Below are positions 50,612 through 60,341 of a DNA stretch of 64,000 nt, piece by piece; position 1 is the first letter of the stretch, and every line of letters starts with the position of its first letter. The position numbers were made by a program, and so were the translations under genes. This DNA comes from Thermoanaerobaculales bacterium (lineage in GTDB: Bacteria > Acidobacteriota > Thermoanaerobaculia > Thermoanaerobaculales > Sulfomarinibacteraceae): positions 284,561-348,560 of the forward strand of contig DAOPQC010000001.1 in assembly GCA_035358815.1 (NCBI GenBank). The letters are read 5' to 3'. The notes beneath the pieces were generated by a model. That model did not search any database. It had not been told where the DNA came from and saw nothing but the letters and a program-made list of their open reading frames with translations.

Positions 50612-51307
50612 CTACAGACCTCTGATGCCGAGGATCAGATTGGGGTCAGGGCAGAGAGCGAGGTAGCGGGCGCGCTGGGACGGCGCGGCCACGCCGGGGA
50701 AGTCGCCCCGCCGGCCCTGGAGGTCGGCGATGACCTGAAAGTGCAGGTGGGGCGGCCAGCCGCCGTTCTCGTGCTGCTCGCCGACCCAGCCGATCAGGTC
50801 GCCGGCGGCGAACGACAGGCCCGGGCCGAGCCCCGCCAGCGACGGCCGGCCGAGGTGGCCGTACAGGGTGTGGAAGCGGACTCCGTCGAGGGTGTGCTCG
50901 AGGATGATGGTCGGGCCGTAGTCGCCAAGCCGGTCGTTGTCGGCGCACGAGTGGAGGGTGGCGTCGAGCGGCGTGTGGACCTCGGTGCCCGGGGTGACGA
51001 AGAGGTCGATCCCGAGGTGGACGCTGCGCTGTTCCACCGCGTCGTCGAACAGCGGCGAGTGGCGGTACGTCACGCGGTCCTCGTCCCAGCGGCCGACGCC
51101 GACGCGGAGGGCGCCGGCGGAGATCTGCTCGAAGAGATACGCGGCGAAGGAGACGGTGTCGTGGCTGCCGACCCGCTCGAGGTCGCGATTGGCGCTGGTG
51201 AAATCGAAGACGACCGGCTCGCCGGCGGCGAGGTCGAACGGGATCACGGGCGCGAACGCCCCCCGGTGGCGTCGGAGCACCTCGATCAGCGAGTCGTCGT
51301 TTGCCAT
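50612..51307 (-). CDS. M23-family (LytM-like) peptidase domain protein, no signal peptide
   Basis: 231 residues. The C-terminal half has the LytM zinc-site pattern: HLGIDLF (His and Asp ligands) and PPHLHFQV (HxH), with TLYGHLGRPSL between. Members usually cut peptidoglycan cross-bridges, but no signal peptide or membrane helix is visible, so the protein may be cytoplasmic with another role. ATG 51307 is chosen because TACAAT lies seven bases upstream and no RBS exists; longer frames have no support. Confidence 0.85.
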   Translation of the reverse strand: MANDDSLIEVLRRHRGAFAPVIPFDLAAGEPVVFDFTSANRDLERVGSHDTVSFAAYLFEQISAGALRVGVGRWDEDRVTYRHSPLFDDAVEQRSVHLGIDLFVTPGTEVHTPLDATLHSCADNDRLGDYGPTIILEHTLDGVRFHTLYGHLGRPSLAGLGPGLSFAAGDLIGWVGEQHENGGWPPHLHFQVIADLQGRRGDFPGVAAPSQRARYLALCPDPNLILGIRGL

Positions 51308-51314
51308 CGCCCGG

Positions 51315-51320
51315 ATTGTA
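51315..51320 (-). promoter_or_regulatory. -10 TACAAT, leaderless start of M23 gene
   Basis: TACAAT, seven bases, ATG 51307 on the minus strand. No RBS. Confidence 0.65.
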
Positions 51321-51472
51321 GCCTGCCGCCCGCGTCCCGGCGCACGCCGGGGCGCGACTGGGGCCGGCACCGGAGGCGGCCGCCGGCCGGCGGCCGAGGC
51401 CCCGGGGTGACGCTGCGGCTGCGGCGGGCGCATCATGGAGACGCGGCCGGAGCCCGCCGCGAAGGAGGTCTG

Positions 51473-52711
51473 ATGAGCCTGGGGAGGTTGGTGTCCGGTT
51501 GCGGGCTGGTGGCGCTGCTGGCTGCGGCCCCGGCGTTGCAGGCAGGGCCCGGCGCCGACGGTTCCGCCCAAGGCCGGATCCACGGCACCGTCACCACCCA
51601 CGCCGGCAGCCGGTACACCGGGCTGATCCGGTGGGGCGGCCAGGAGGCGTTCTGGGACGACCTCTTCCAGTCCGCGAAGCTCGACCTGCCGTTCCCCGCC
51701 TACGCCGAGCCGGTCGAGGAGCCGGTCGAGAGCGACTGGTGGTGGCAGGAGATCGGCCGGCGGCTGCTGCGGGAGGTCAAGCCGGGCCCACGGCGAGTCT
51801 TCGCCGCCCGCTTCGGGGACATCGCGAGGCTCGAGGTGGTCGGAGGCAACGCGGCCGTTGTCACGATGCGCAGCGGCACCAGCTGCCGCGTCAGCGGCTA
51901 CGCCGACGATGTCGGCGCGACCCTGACCGTGACCGACGAGACGGAGGGTGAGACCGCGATCGAGTGGGGGCGGGTCGACGTGGTGGAGCTCTCGCCGGCC
52001 CCTGCGGGAGCGGTGTTCGCCGGGCACCGGCTCCACGGCACGGTCGACGCCGGCTCGCGGCGGTTCACCGGCTTCATCCAGTGGGACGAGGACGAGGGCC
52101 TCAGCACCGACCGCCTCGACGGCGACTCCGAGGACGGTCGGGTGTCGATCCCGTTCGGCGCCGTCGCTGCGATCGAGCAGCGGTCGGCGACCAGCGCCCG
52201 GGTCGAGCTCGCGGACGGACGAGCCCTGGTGCTTGACGGCACCAACGACGTCAACGCGGAGAACCGCGGCATCCTGGTCGAGGACCCGCGGTACGGGCGC
52301 GTCCGGGTGCCGTGGCGCTGCTTCCGGCGCATCGAGCTGGCGAGGCCGGACGGCAGCGGACCGGGCTACGCCGAATTCCCGAAGCCGGTGCGCCTGCAGG
52401 GCGCGGTCACCACCACCGATGGGGCTGCCCACGTCGGCAGGATCCACTGGGACCTCGACGCCTCGGAGAGCTGGGAGCTGCTCGAAGGCGTGAGCGACGG
52501 CCTCCAGTTCAGCATCCCGTTTGCCAGGGTGAGCTCGCTCGAGCGCGACGGCTCGGCCACGATCGTCACCCTGACCGACGGCGAGCAGCTGCGGTTCGAC
52601 GACGCGGAGGCCGCAGCCGGGCGCCCGGTGGGGGTCGTGGTCGAGCCCGACGGCGGCGGTGAAGCCTTCCTGCCGTGGCCGCGGGTGCGCAGGATCGATC
52701 TGGCCTGGTAG
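51473..52711 (+). CDS. exported protein with three tandem beta domains
   Basis: 412 residues; family not recognised. A signal peptide (~1-24) is followed by three copies of a ~120-residue module. Each opens with a strand like GxVTTHAGSRYTGLIRW (also HGTVDAGSRRFTGFIQW and QGAVTTTDGAAHVGRIHW) and has an IPFGxVxxIE segment, then a short capping turn. Tryptophan-aspartate pairs recur at the end of each first strand. AAGGAGG gives a strong RBS. It ends one base before the stop of the convergent dienelactone hydrolase. No catalytic residues are evident; a binding or structural role is plausible. Confidence 0.78.
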   Translation: MSLGRLVSGCGLVALLAAAPALQAGPGADGSAQGRIHGTVTTHAGSRYTGLIRWGGQEAFWDDLFQSAKLDLPFPAYAEPVEEPVESDWWWQEIGRRLLREVKPGPRRVFAARFGDIARLEVVGGNAAVVTMRSGTSCRVSGYADDVGATLTVTDETEGETAIEWGRVDVVELSPAPAGAVFAGHRLHGTVDAGSRRFTGFIQWDEDEGLSTDRLDGDSEDGRVSIPFGAVAAIEQRSATSARVELADGRALVLDGTNDVNAENRGILVEDPRYGRVRVPWRCFRRIELARPDGSGPGYAEFPKPVRLQGAVTTTDGAAHVGRIHWDLDASESWELLEGVSDGLQFSIPFARVSSLERDGSATIVTLTDGEQLRFDDAEAAAGRPVGVVVEPDGGGEAFLPWPRVRRIDLAW

Positions 52712-52712
52712 C

Positions 52713-53582
52713 TCAGCTCCCGTGCTTGAGGGTGCGGGCGAGGAACGCCACCGTCTCCTGCCAGGCCTTCTCGGCGGCCTCCGGCTGGTAGTTCTTGCCT
52801 GACGGGTTGGCGAAGGCGTGGTCGGCGCCGGGGTAGACGACGATCGTCGCGTCCTTGCCCAGCTCCTTGAGCGCGGCCTCGAAGGCGCGCACGCTGTCGA
52901 TCGGGATGCCCTGATCCTGCTCGCCGAACAGCCCCAGGATCGGCATCTTCAGGGCCGCCAGCCGCTCTCGGTCGGTGACCAGGTGGCCGTAGTAGATGAC
53001 GGCGGCGTCAAGCCGGTCCGGCAGCAGCAGGGCGGTGGCGAGCGACCAGCCGCCGCCGAAGCACCAGCCGATGCTCGCGACCGCCGGCGCCTCGAGTTCG
53101 CCGGTCAGGTGAGCGTAGGCCTGCCGGAGGTTGTCCTCGGCCGTGGCGGGACGCTCGTTGGCGGCGGTCATCAGCTTGTAGGCGGCGTCGGGATCGGCGG
53201 CGGCCTGGCCGCCGTAGAGGTCGACGGCCAGTGCGACGTAGCCCTCGCCCGCGAGCCGCTGGGTCATGGCGCGGATGTTGTCGTTGAGGCCCCACCACTC
53301 GTGGATCACGATCAGCCCCGGGAGCGCGCCCTCGGCGGCCGCCGGGCGGGCGAGAAAGCCGGTGACGGGACGGCCGTCGACGGTGGCGTACTGGACGTCG
53401 CTCGCGACGACCTCGACGGCAGGCGCGGTCTGCGAGGCCGGGTTGGCGACCGGCGCGTCGTGGGCGTGCTCCTTGGCCATCCGGTCGGCGTGCTCGCGCT
53501 GCTCGTCGGGGGCCGCGCCGCACCCCACGGCCAGGGACAGGGCGGCAACGGCAAGGATGCTGGTCGGGAACAGTCGCGCCAT
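52713..53582 (-). CDS. dienelactone hydrolase-family lipoprotein
   Basis: 289 residues. Signal peptide with lipobox LAVGC (C21). The alpha/beta hydrolase domain (~60-289) has the DLH nucleophile elbow GWCFGGGW, with Cys rather than Ser, the acid in GEQDQGIP and the His in GADHAFANP. VIHEWWGLNDNIR is typical of the family. It would hydrolyse a lactone or ester substrate in the periplasm. It is convergent with the triplicated-domain gene, stops 1 bp apart. Confidence 0.9.
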   Translation of the reverse strand: MARLFPTSILAVAALSLAVGCGAAPDEQREHADRMAKEHAHDAPVANPASQTAPAVEVVASDVQYATVDGRPVTGFLARPAAAEGALPGLIVIHEWWGLNDNIRAMTQRLAGEGYVALAVDLYGGQAAADPDAAYKLMTAANERPATAEDNLRQAYAHLTGELEAPAVASIGWCFGGGWSLATALLLPDRLDAAVIYYGHLVTDRERLAALKMPILGLFGEQDQGIPIDSVRAFEAALKELGKDATIVVYPGADHAFANPSGKNYQPEAAEKAWQETVAFLARTLKHGS

Positions 53583-53691
53583 GGTGCTCCTCCTCGGTCG
53601 GTGGACGATCGCGCACTCACCCCAACACCGATCGGCGCCGGTTTCATCCAGGTCGAGGGGACCTCGGCGGTCAGCCCCGCGGCGGCCGAGG

Positions 53692-53697
53692 TATCAT
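53692..53697 (+). promoter_or_regulatory. -10 TATCAT for ridA-like gene
   Basis: TATCAT lies 49 bp before ATG 53747. The in-frame ATG at 53696 overlaps it and is therefore unlikely to be the start. Confidence 0.5.
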
Positions 53698-53746
53698 GTG
53701 GCGAGTCCCACCGACAGTCGACGCACTCCGGCTGGGGAGGTTTCGA

Positions 53747-54133
53747 ATGGCGGCTGACCGGTACCGTTCCGCATCTCCGTACGAAGGGCTGATCGGGTTC
53801 TCCCGAGCCGTCCGCCGGGGCGACCGGATCCTGGTGTCAGGAACCGCCCCGATCGACGCCGACGGCGGAACCGTGGCCGGCGACGCCGCGACCCAGGCGC
53901 GGCGCTGCTTCACGATCATCCTCGAGGCGGTGGCGGCGCTCGGCGGGCGCCGCGAGGACGTTGTCCGGACCAGGATGTTCATCGTCGACCCGGCAGACTG
54001 GGACGCGGTGACGCGGGTCCACGGCGAGTTCTTCGGCGAGGTCTTCCCGGCGGCGACGCTGGTGGTGGTCCAGCAGCTGATCGATCCCCGATGGCGGGTC
54101 GAGATCGAGGCCGAGGCGATCGTCGAGGAGTGA
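53747..54133 (+). CDS. RidA family protein
   Basis: 128 residues, the usual RidA size (YjgF/YER057c/UK114). RidA proteins are trimeric deaminases that remove reactive enamine/imine intermediates of PLP enzymes. Typical stretches are RILVSGTAPID, QARRCFTIILEAVAALG and the end segment LIDPRWRVEIEAEAIV. The RidA active-site Arg is not conserved in the usual place, so another subfamily is possible. GGGGAGG lies six bases before ATG 53747. The stop codon sits in one arm of the 54131-54164 inverted repeat. Confidence 0.85.
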   Translation: MAADRYRSASPYEGLIGFSRAVRRGDRILVSGTAPIDADGGTVAGDAATQARRCFTIILEAVAALGGRREDVVRTRMFIVDPADWDAVTRVHGEFFGEVFPAATLVVVQQLIDPRWRVEIEAEAIVEE

Positions 54134-54164
54134 CCGGCCCACCGGCGGGCCCGTGCGCCGGTCA
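54131..54164. terminator. putative bidirectional terminator; arms contain both stop codons
   Basis: TGACCGGC (54131-54138) and GCCGGTCA (54157-54164) pair perfectly across 18 nt that contain a further GGCCC/GGGCC pair. The TGA of ridA and the TGA of amrS are the outer ends of the arms. Confidence 0.55.
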
Positions 54165-55271
54165 GGGCCGGCCGGTCGCGAGGTCCCCGAGCCGCACCGG
54201 CAGCCTGCGCGGCCCCCAGCTTCCAGGCCGGGCGTCGAAGCGGCCGGGGCAGCGGGCTTTGCAGCGCCGGCAGCAGCCCTCGTCGTCGAGGTGCCAGGCC
54301 GTGAGCTCGTACCAGTCGCGGCCGATCAGCAGCTCCCCGCAGCCCGGGCAGAAGGTGCTGCCGCCGCGCTCATCGTGGACGTTGCCGGTGTAGGCGAAGC
54401 GGACCCCGTTGGCGAGGGCGATCCGGCGGGCGCGGGACAGGGTCGAGGGCGGGGTCGGCGGGAGGTCGAGCATCTTGAAGTCGGGGTGGAAGGCGGTGAA
54501 GTGCATCGGCACCTCCGGTCCCAGCCGCTCGACCACCCAGCGCGTCATGCGGTCGATCTCGTCGTCCGAGTCGTTGTGGCCGGGGATCAGCAGCGTGGTC
54601 AGCTCGACCCAGACCGTGGTCTCCTCGGCGAGCCAGACCAGGGTGTCGAGCACCGGCTGCAGGGAGCCGCCGCACAGCCGCTGGTAGAAGTCCTCGGAGA
54701 AGGCCTTGAGATCGACGTTGGCGGCGTCGATGTGGGCGAAGAGGTCGCGGCGCGGCTCGGGCAGGATCTCGCCGGCGGTCACCGCCACCGCCGCGAGGCC
54801 GGCCTCGTGGCACGCCCTGGCGACGTCCACCGCGTACTCGAGGAAGATCACCGGGTCGTTGTAGGTGAAGGCCACGCTGCGGCAGCCGAGCCTGGCCGCC
54901 GCGCGGGCGATCTGCTCGGGTGAGGCGGCGTCGGCGAGGGTGTCCATCTGGCGCGACTTCGACATGTCCCAGTTCTGGCAGAAGCGGCACGCCAGGTTGC
55001 AGCCGGCGGTGCCGAAGGACAGCACGGCGGTGCCGGGGTAGAAGTGGTTGAGGGGCTTCTTTTCGATCGGGTCGACGCAGAAGCCCGACGAGCGTCCGTA
55101 GGTGGTGAGCACGATCTCGCCGCGGTGCGCCATGCGGACAAAGCACAGCCCGCGCTGGCCCTCCTTGAGCTTGCACAGCCGCGGGCAGAGCTCGCACACG
55201 ACCCGTTCGTCGTCGAGCCGCCGCCAGTAGCGGGTCGGATGGAGATCGAGCTTGGTCGGGATCTCGGTCAT
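54162..55271 (-). CDS. amrS: AmmeMemoRadiSam system radical SAM enzyme
   Basis: 369 residues. An N-terminal cysteine-rich segment (CELCPRLCKLKEGQRGLC, ~26-43) leads into the radical SAM domain with C91/C95/C98 (CNLACRFC) and AFTYNDPVIFLEY. A C-terminal zinc-ribbon-like tail (FCPGCGELLIGRDWY and CCRRCKARC) is present. AmrS family enzymes are normally encoded with MEMO1 and AMMECR1 domain proteins; neither is in this window. The reaction is not established. ATG 55271 follows GGGAGGG by six bases, preferred over the codon at 55292. Confidence 0.88.
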   Translation of the reverse strand: MTEIPTKLDLHPTRYWRRLDDERVVCELCPRLCKLKEGQRGLCFVRMAHRGEIVLTTYGRSSGFCVDPIEKKPLNHFYPGTAVLSFGTAGCNLACRFCQNWDMSKSRQMDTLADAASPEQIARAAARLGCRSVAFTYNDPVIFLEYAVDVARACHEAGLAAVAVTAGEILPEPRRDLFAHIDAANVDLKAFSEDFYQRLCGGSLQPVLDTLVWLAEETTVWVELTTLLIPGHNDSDDEIDRMTRWVVERLGPEVPMHFTAFHPDFKMLDLPPTPPSTLSRARRIALANGVRFAYTGNVHDERGGSTFCPGCGELLIGRDWYELTAWHLDDEGCCRRCKARCPGRFDARPGSWGPRRLPVRLGDLATGRP

Positions 55272-55431
55272 CGCGGTCCCTCCCTGCGTCAAAGGTCGGT
55301 CGGCCGCGAGGCTCTGTCAACGGATGACCCGCGATCGCGGCGCTCCAAAGCTCGCGTTTCTCATCGACCTCCTCTGGCACCGCCTACCGGTCACTCTCGC
55401 TTTGATCGAGGAGGGCGGTGAGAAAGGCGGG

Positions 55432-56704
<1,273 letters not shown>

Positions 56705-56718
<14 letters not shown>

Positions 56719-57694
56719 TCTCGGTCGTCCTCCCTCCTCGCTCTGGCCCGGATCGACTCGCGGTCGGCCCACCCCGGTCGAGCAGCCCGAGCTCGCGAAG
56801 GGCGTCACGGGGCTCGGCGAAGCTGCAGCTGCCGAACGAGGTGACCGCGGCGCGGCGGCCGGCCGCGATGGCGTCGAGCCCGGCCGCGAGCCCAGCCCAG
56901 GCGAGGCCGTTGTCGTCGAATCGGAACGCCGCCGCCTCGACCTCCTCCACGATCGCGAGCAGCTCGCGCTCGGACAGCGCGTGGAGGTGGCCGAGGACGC
57001 CGGCGACGAGCAGGTTGAGGAAGCCGTGCACCGTGGCGCCGAGACCGCCGTCGAGGTGGCGCAGCGGCTGGTGCAGGCCCTGGGTCGCCTTGAGGGGGAC
57101 GCCGGCGAGCCGGCAGGCGGCGAGTGCCGCCGCCACCGCCTGCGGCGAGGGCACCGCGGGAGCGTCGAGGCCGCCGCAGCGGATCTTGAGACCGACGGCG
57201 TCGTGGCCGGGGACGGCGCCGAGCGCGTCGATGGTGCAAGCCAGCTGCTCCGGCCAGCGGTCAAGCAGCGACGGCTCGAAGAAGGCCGTCGCCGACGGCA
57301 GCCGGCGCCGGATGGCCGCGGCCGACCGGCCCACGATGCCCGCGATCTGGCGCGGGTCGTGCGGCAGCCGCAGCTCGAGCTGTTCGACCGTCGCCAGGGC
57401 GCCGTGCCGGCCGGTGAACGACTCGATGTCGGCGAGGTCGCCGTCGAGATCTGCCGGCCGGACCAGCACGGCCAGCCGGACCGCCGGCTGCGGTGCCGCT
57501 GTCCCGCCGAGCAGCGGCGGCAGCTCCGCGAGCCGGCCGGCCGGGATCACGAAGCGGGCCAGCATCCACACGTCGCCGCCCGTCTGGTGGCCACGGAAGC
57601 GGCGCACGGCCTCCGCCATCGGCAGCTGCGCCGGCGGAAACAGCCCGGCGTAGTCGAGGATCCCGGTCAGCAGTGCGCGTGCGCTCGGCAGCAT
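56705..57694 (-). CDS. conserved-looking protein of unknown function coupled to fumarylacetoacetase
   Basis: 329 residues; family not recognised. The sequence reads as a soluble alpha/beta protein, perhaps a TIM barrel, with motif-like runs: GILDYAGLFPPAQLPM near the N-terminus, LKIRCGGLDAP, LKATQGLHQPLRH and HGFLNLLVAGVL in the middle, and FGSCSFAEP near the end. ATG 57694 is preferred to the ATG at 57733 because the latter overlaps the TACCAT -10. It overlaps fahA by 14 bp, so a role in the same pathway is likely (inference). Confidence 0.75.
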
Positions 57695-57731
57695 GGTTGG
57701 AGGCTCCGCTCGAAGCGGCGAAAGCGCCCAC

Positions 57732-57737
57732 ATGGTA
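57732..57737 (-). promoter_or_regulatory. -10 TACCAT for the fahA unit
   Basis: TACCAT on the minus strand, 37 bp before ATG 57694, with GGAG in the leader. Confidence 0.45.
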
Positions 57738-57762
57738 GCACCACGGTTGCCTGTGCCCGGGC

Positions 57763-59337
57763 CTACTGGATGTAGCCGAGAGCGGCCAGCTCGTCGATGA
57801 TCGCCTGGTCGACGGCGGACGCGGTGCCCTGGCCGTCGCGCGGCGCGCCCCAGGTCGGGATGGTGCGCGGCGGGTGGTGGCGGCGGAAGGGCTCGCGGAA
57901 CAGCTCGAGCCTGGGTTTGCCGTCGAACGACTCGGCGGTTGGCAGCGCCATCGCGTAGAGGATCGTGGGCGCCACGTCGAGCACCGTCATGCCGGCCGGC
58001 GCGGCGCCGGGAGCGATCGCCGGGCCATCCGCGAGCAGCACCCCGGCGGTCGTCCGGCCGTGGGTGCCGGAGAGCCGGGAGATCTGCGGCGGCGGCCCGG
58101 CAAGAGGCCGGCCGCCGGCCAGCAGCGGCGCCGCGGCGCCCTCCTCGAGCACCTCGACCACCAGGTCGGCGCCGCCGCGGCGCTCCTTGGCCGAGGGCTC
58201 GCGCAGCCGGAAGGCGGGCGATCCGCCGGCCCAGGTGACCCGGGCGAGCGCGGTCGCGAGCCGGGCCCGCACCGCCGGTCGCTCGCCTTCGGCCACCGTC
58301 CCGCCAGGCTCCCGGCCGGCGAGGCAGAGGCGGACCTTCTTGGCCATCAGATGGCTCGGCGAGGCATAGGTGTGGACGGTCGAGCGGGCCATGTCGACCC
58401 CGTCCTTGGTGCGCTCGAGCAAGCCGAGCTCGGCGAGGACCGCGTCGAGGTCGAGCAGCACGCGCAGCTCCTCGCGCTCCATGGCGTGGAAGCCGTGGTC
58501 GGACAGGACGAGCACGGTTGCCGCCGGGCCGATCGCCTCGCGCAGCGCGCCGACCGCGTCGTCGGCGGCCTCGTAGGCGGCCGCGATCCGCTCGCGCCCG
58601 GCTGCGATCTCGGCCCGGTCGAGGACTCCGAACCGGTCGGGCTCCAGGTACTTCCAGTCGAAGTGGCAAGCGATGTCGATGCCGCGCAGGTAGACCAGCA
58701 CCAGGTCGAAGCCCTCGCCGCACAGCTCGAAGGCGGTCGATGACATGACCTGGTCCTGGATGCGGGTCGCCTCGTTGCCGCCGAACCCGCCGGGCGCGGC
58801 GCGGGCGGCAGCCTCGATCGCGAGGAAGCGGTCGAGGAAGGCGGGGGGCGACACACGACGGTTGAGGGGCGACAGCGCGCGGTCGGACACCATGACGCCG
58901 TTGATGTCCTCGGCCGGCCAGGTCGCCCACCAGCCGAGCACGGCGCTGCGGCGGCCGGCGGCCGTCGCCATGTTCCAGAGCGCCGGCACCCGGCGCAGCG
59001 TCGACGAGGCCGGCTGGTCGCCGCCGGCCGTCGGCACCGCGAAGTCGGTGATCCCGTGGTTCTGCGGCCGGACGCCGGTGGCGATCGAGGTCCAGATCAC
59101 CGGCGAGGCGTGGTGGATCGTCTCGAGGCGGAGCGCGGCGCCGTGATCGGCCATGCGGTGCAGGTTGGGCAGCCGGCCCTCGGCCCACAGCCTCTCGATG
59201 ACCGACCACTCGGCGCCGTCGACGCCGACCACCAGCACCGGCGGCGGGTCGGCGGCTGCCCTGCCGCACGCCGTGGCGACGATGATGGCGAGTGCGGCCG
59301 TGCAGGCCCGCGCAGCGCTGCGGCGGATCAGCACCAC
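57763..59337 (-). CDS. type I phosphodiesterase/nucleotide pyrophosphatase-family lipoprotein
   Basis: 524 residues from GTG 59337. The signal peptide has a lipobox-like ATAC (C24). The alkaline phosphatase-superfamily metal sites are VVGVDGAEW, FDLVLVYLRGIDIACHF, LSDHGFHAM and SGTHGRTTAG. The nucleophile is Thr in SPVIWTSIATG. Members cleave phosphodiester or phosphonate bonds; the substrate here is unknown. No clear RBS is seen and the start is uncertain; longer frames overlap the upstream gene. It lies 19 bp after that gene and is probably in one transcript with it. Confidence 0.85.
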   Translation of the reverse strand: MVLIRRSAARACTAALAIIVATACGRAAADPPPVLVVGVDGAEWSVIERLWAEGRLPNLHRMADHGAALRLETIHHASPVIWTSIATGVRPQNHGITDFAVPTAGGDQPASSTLRRVPALWNMATAAGRRSAVLGWWATWPAEDINGVMVSDRALSPLNRRVSPPAFLDRFLAIEAAARAAPGGFGGNEATRIQDQVMSSTAFELCGEGFDLVLVYLRGIDIACHFDWKYLEPDRFGVLDRAEIAAGRERIAAAYEAADDAVGALREAIGPAATVLVLSDHGFHAMEREELRVLLDLDAVLAELGLLERTKDGVDMARSTVHTYASPSHLMAKKVRLCLAGREPGGTVAEGERPAVRARLATALARVTWAGGSPAFRLREPSAKERRGGADLVVEVLEEGAAAPLLAGGRPLAGPPPQISRLSGTHGRTTAGVLLADGPAIAPGAAPAGMTVLDVAPTILYAMALPTAESFDGKPRLELFREPFRRHHPPRTIPTWGAPRDGQGTASAVDQAIIDELAALGYIQ

Positions 59338-59356
59338 CGGCGGCAGGCCGAAGGGC

Positions 59357-60040
59357 TCACTTCGCGACCTGGATCTCGGCGACCAGGCCGAGGTCCACCG
59401 CGTAGCTGAGGGCGCCCCCGCCGACCCGCTGGGTGACCTGGAGATGGTCACCTTCGATCGCATCCAGGGTCACCCGGCGCACCGAGCCGTCCCGCATGTG
59501 GAGCTCGATCAGCTCGCCGAGGTAGGCCGGCAGGCCGGCAAGGTCGGCCAGCGGCAGCCACTCGACACGCGCGCCGAGCACGGCGCCGGCGGGTGTGGGC
59601 AGCGGCGCGGGGACCTCGCCTCCGGACGCCCCGGCGTCGCCGACCGCGGCCACGGCACCGATCGCGGTGGCGTCTTCACCTGCCGGCGGCAGGGCCTCCT
59701 CTTCGACCGCGACCGCGGGCGTTTCCTCGGCCACCACCTCGGTCGGAGCCAGGCCGAAGGTCTCGAAATCGCCCATCGCCGAGGTCGCCTCCGAGCCCAC
59801 GACCGCGAAGTAGCCGATCCCGGACGCCACGGTCCCGGCGACCAGCAGCAGGAGCCCGGTCTTGGCCTCGCCCCAGTACTTCACCAGGAAGACCACGAGG
59901 GGGACCACCAGCCAGGAGAGGAAGAGGATGGCGAAGCCCCAGCCGATGCTCTTCTTGAAACCGAGCACCAGCAGCATCACCCAGCCCCCGAGGGCCAGGA
60001 TCCCGCCGGCCGCGAGCAGCAGGTAGGCGCCAGTGACCAC
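59357..60040 (-). CDS. membrane protein with C-terminal soluble domain, unknown
   Basis: 227 residues from GTG 60040, which has AAGGAGG seven bases upstream. Three hydrophobic helices (~4-25, ~32-55, ~62-82) are followed by an acidic alanine/glutamate-rich linker. A small C-terminal beta domain ends in GDHLQVTQRVGGGALSYAV. Family not recognised. It is upstream of and close to the phosphodiesterase gene. Confidence 0.7.
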   Translation of the reverse strand: MVTGAYLLLAAGGILALGGWVMLLVLGFKKSIGWGFAILFLSWLVVPLVVFLVKYWGEAKTGLLLLVAGTVASGIGYFAVVGSEATSAMGDFETFGLAPTEVVAEETPAVAVEEEALPPAGEDATAIGAVAAVGDAGASGGEVPAPLPTPAGAVLGARVEWLPLADLAGLPAYLGELIELHMRDGSVRRVTLDAIEGDHLQVTQRVGGGALSYAVDLGLVAEIQVAK

Positions 60041-60341
60041 GGTCGAGCCTCCTTCTGTCCCCGTTCCCTGGCCGTGATCGGTCCACGGCCTGCCGCTGCG
60101 GAGAGCCAACCTGACCCGGCCGGGGCTGGAGAGCCGGCCCGCGGGCCACCGCGTTCGCGATCCGCGGCCCTCGCGGCGTCTCCGAGATCCGTCTGGGCGG
60201 GGCAGGGTCGCCCCCTTCGCAACCAGTGTTTCAAGTCTACACAAGTCGGGAGCTGCAACCAACCGGCCGGCGGACGAGTATCCTGACCTGGGGCCGTAGC
60301 GGTCCCCGGGGCCCGCGTGGGCCGACCGGAAGGGGGACGCC
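60041..60341. other. divergent intergenic region
   Basis: 301 bp between two divergent genes. I see a TATCCT -10 candidate for the plus gene and a weak TTGGTT-17-TAGACT pair on the minus strand near 60233-60260, but no gene or repeat. Confidence 0.5.
60279..60284 (+). promoter_or_regulatory. -10-like TATCCT for the BNR gene
   Basis: TATCCT, with a leader of about 50 nt and GGAAGGGGG before ATG 60342. Confidence 0.4.

Noticed and set aside
57733..57735. Upstream ATG of the fahA-linked unknown gene
   Set aside because: It overlaps the TACCAT -10 hexamer, so it would precede the transcript start; ATG 57694 is used.
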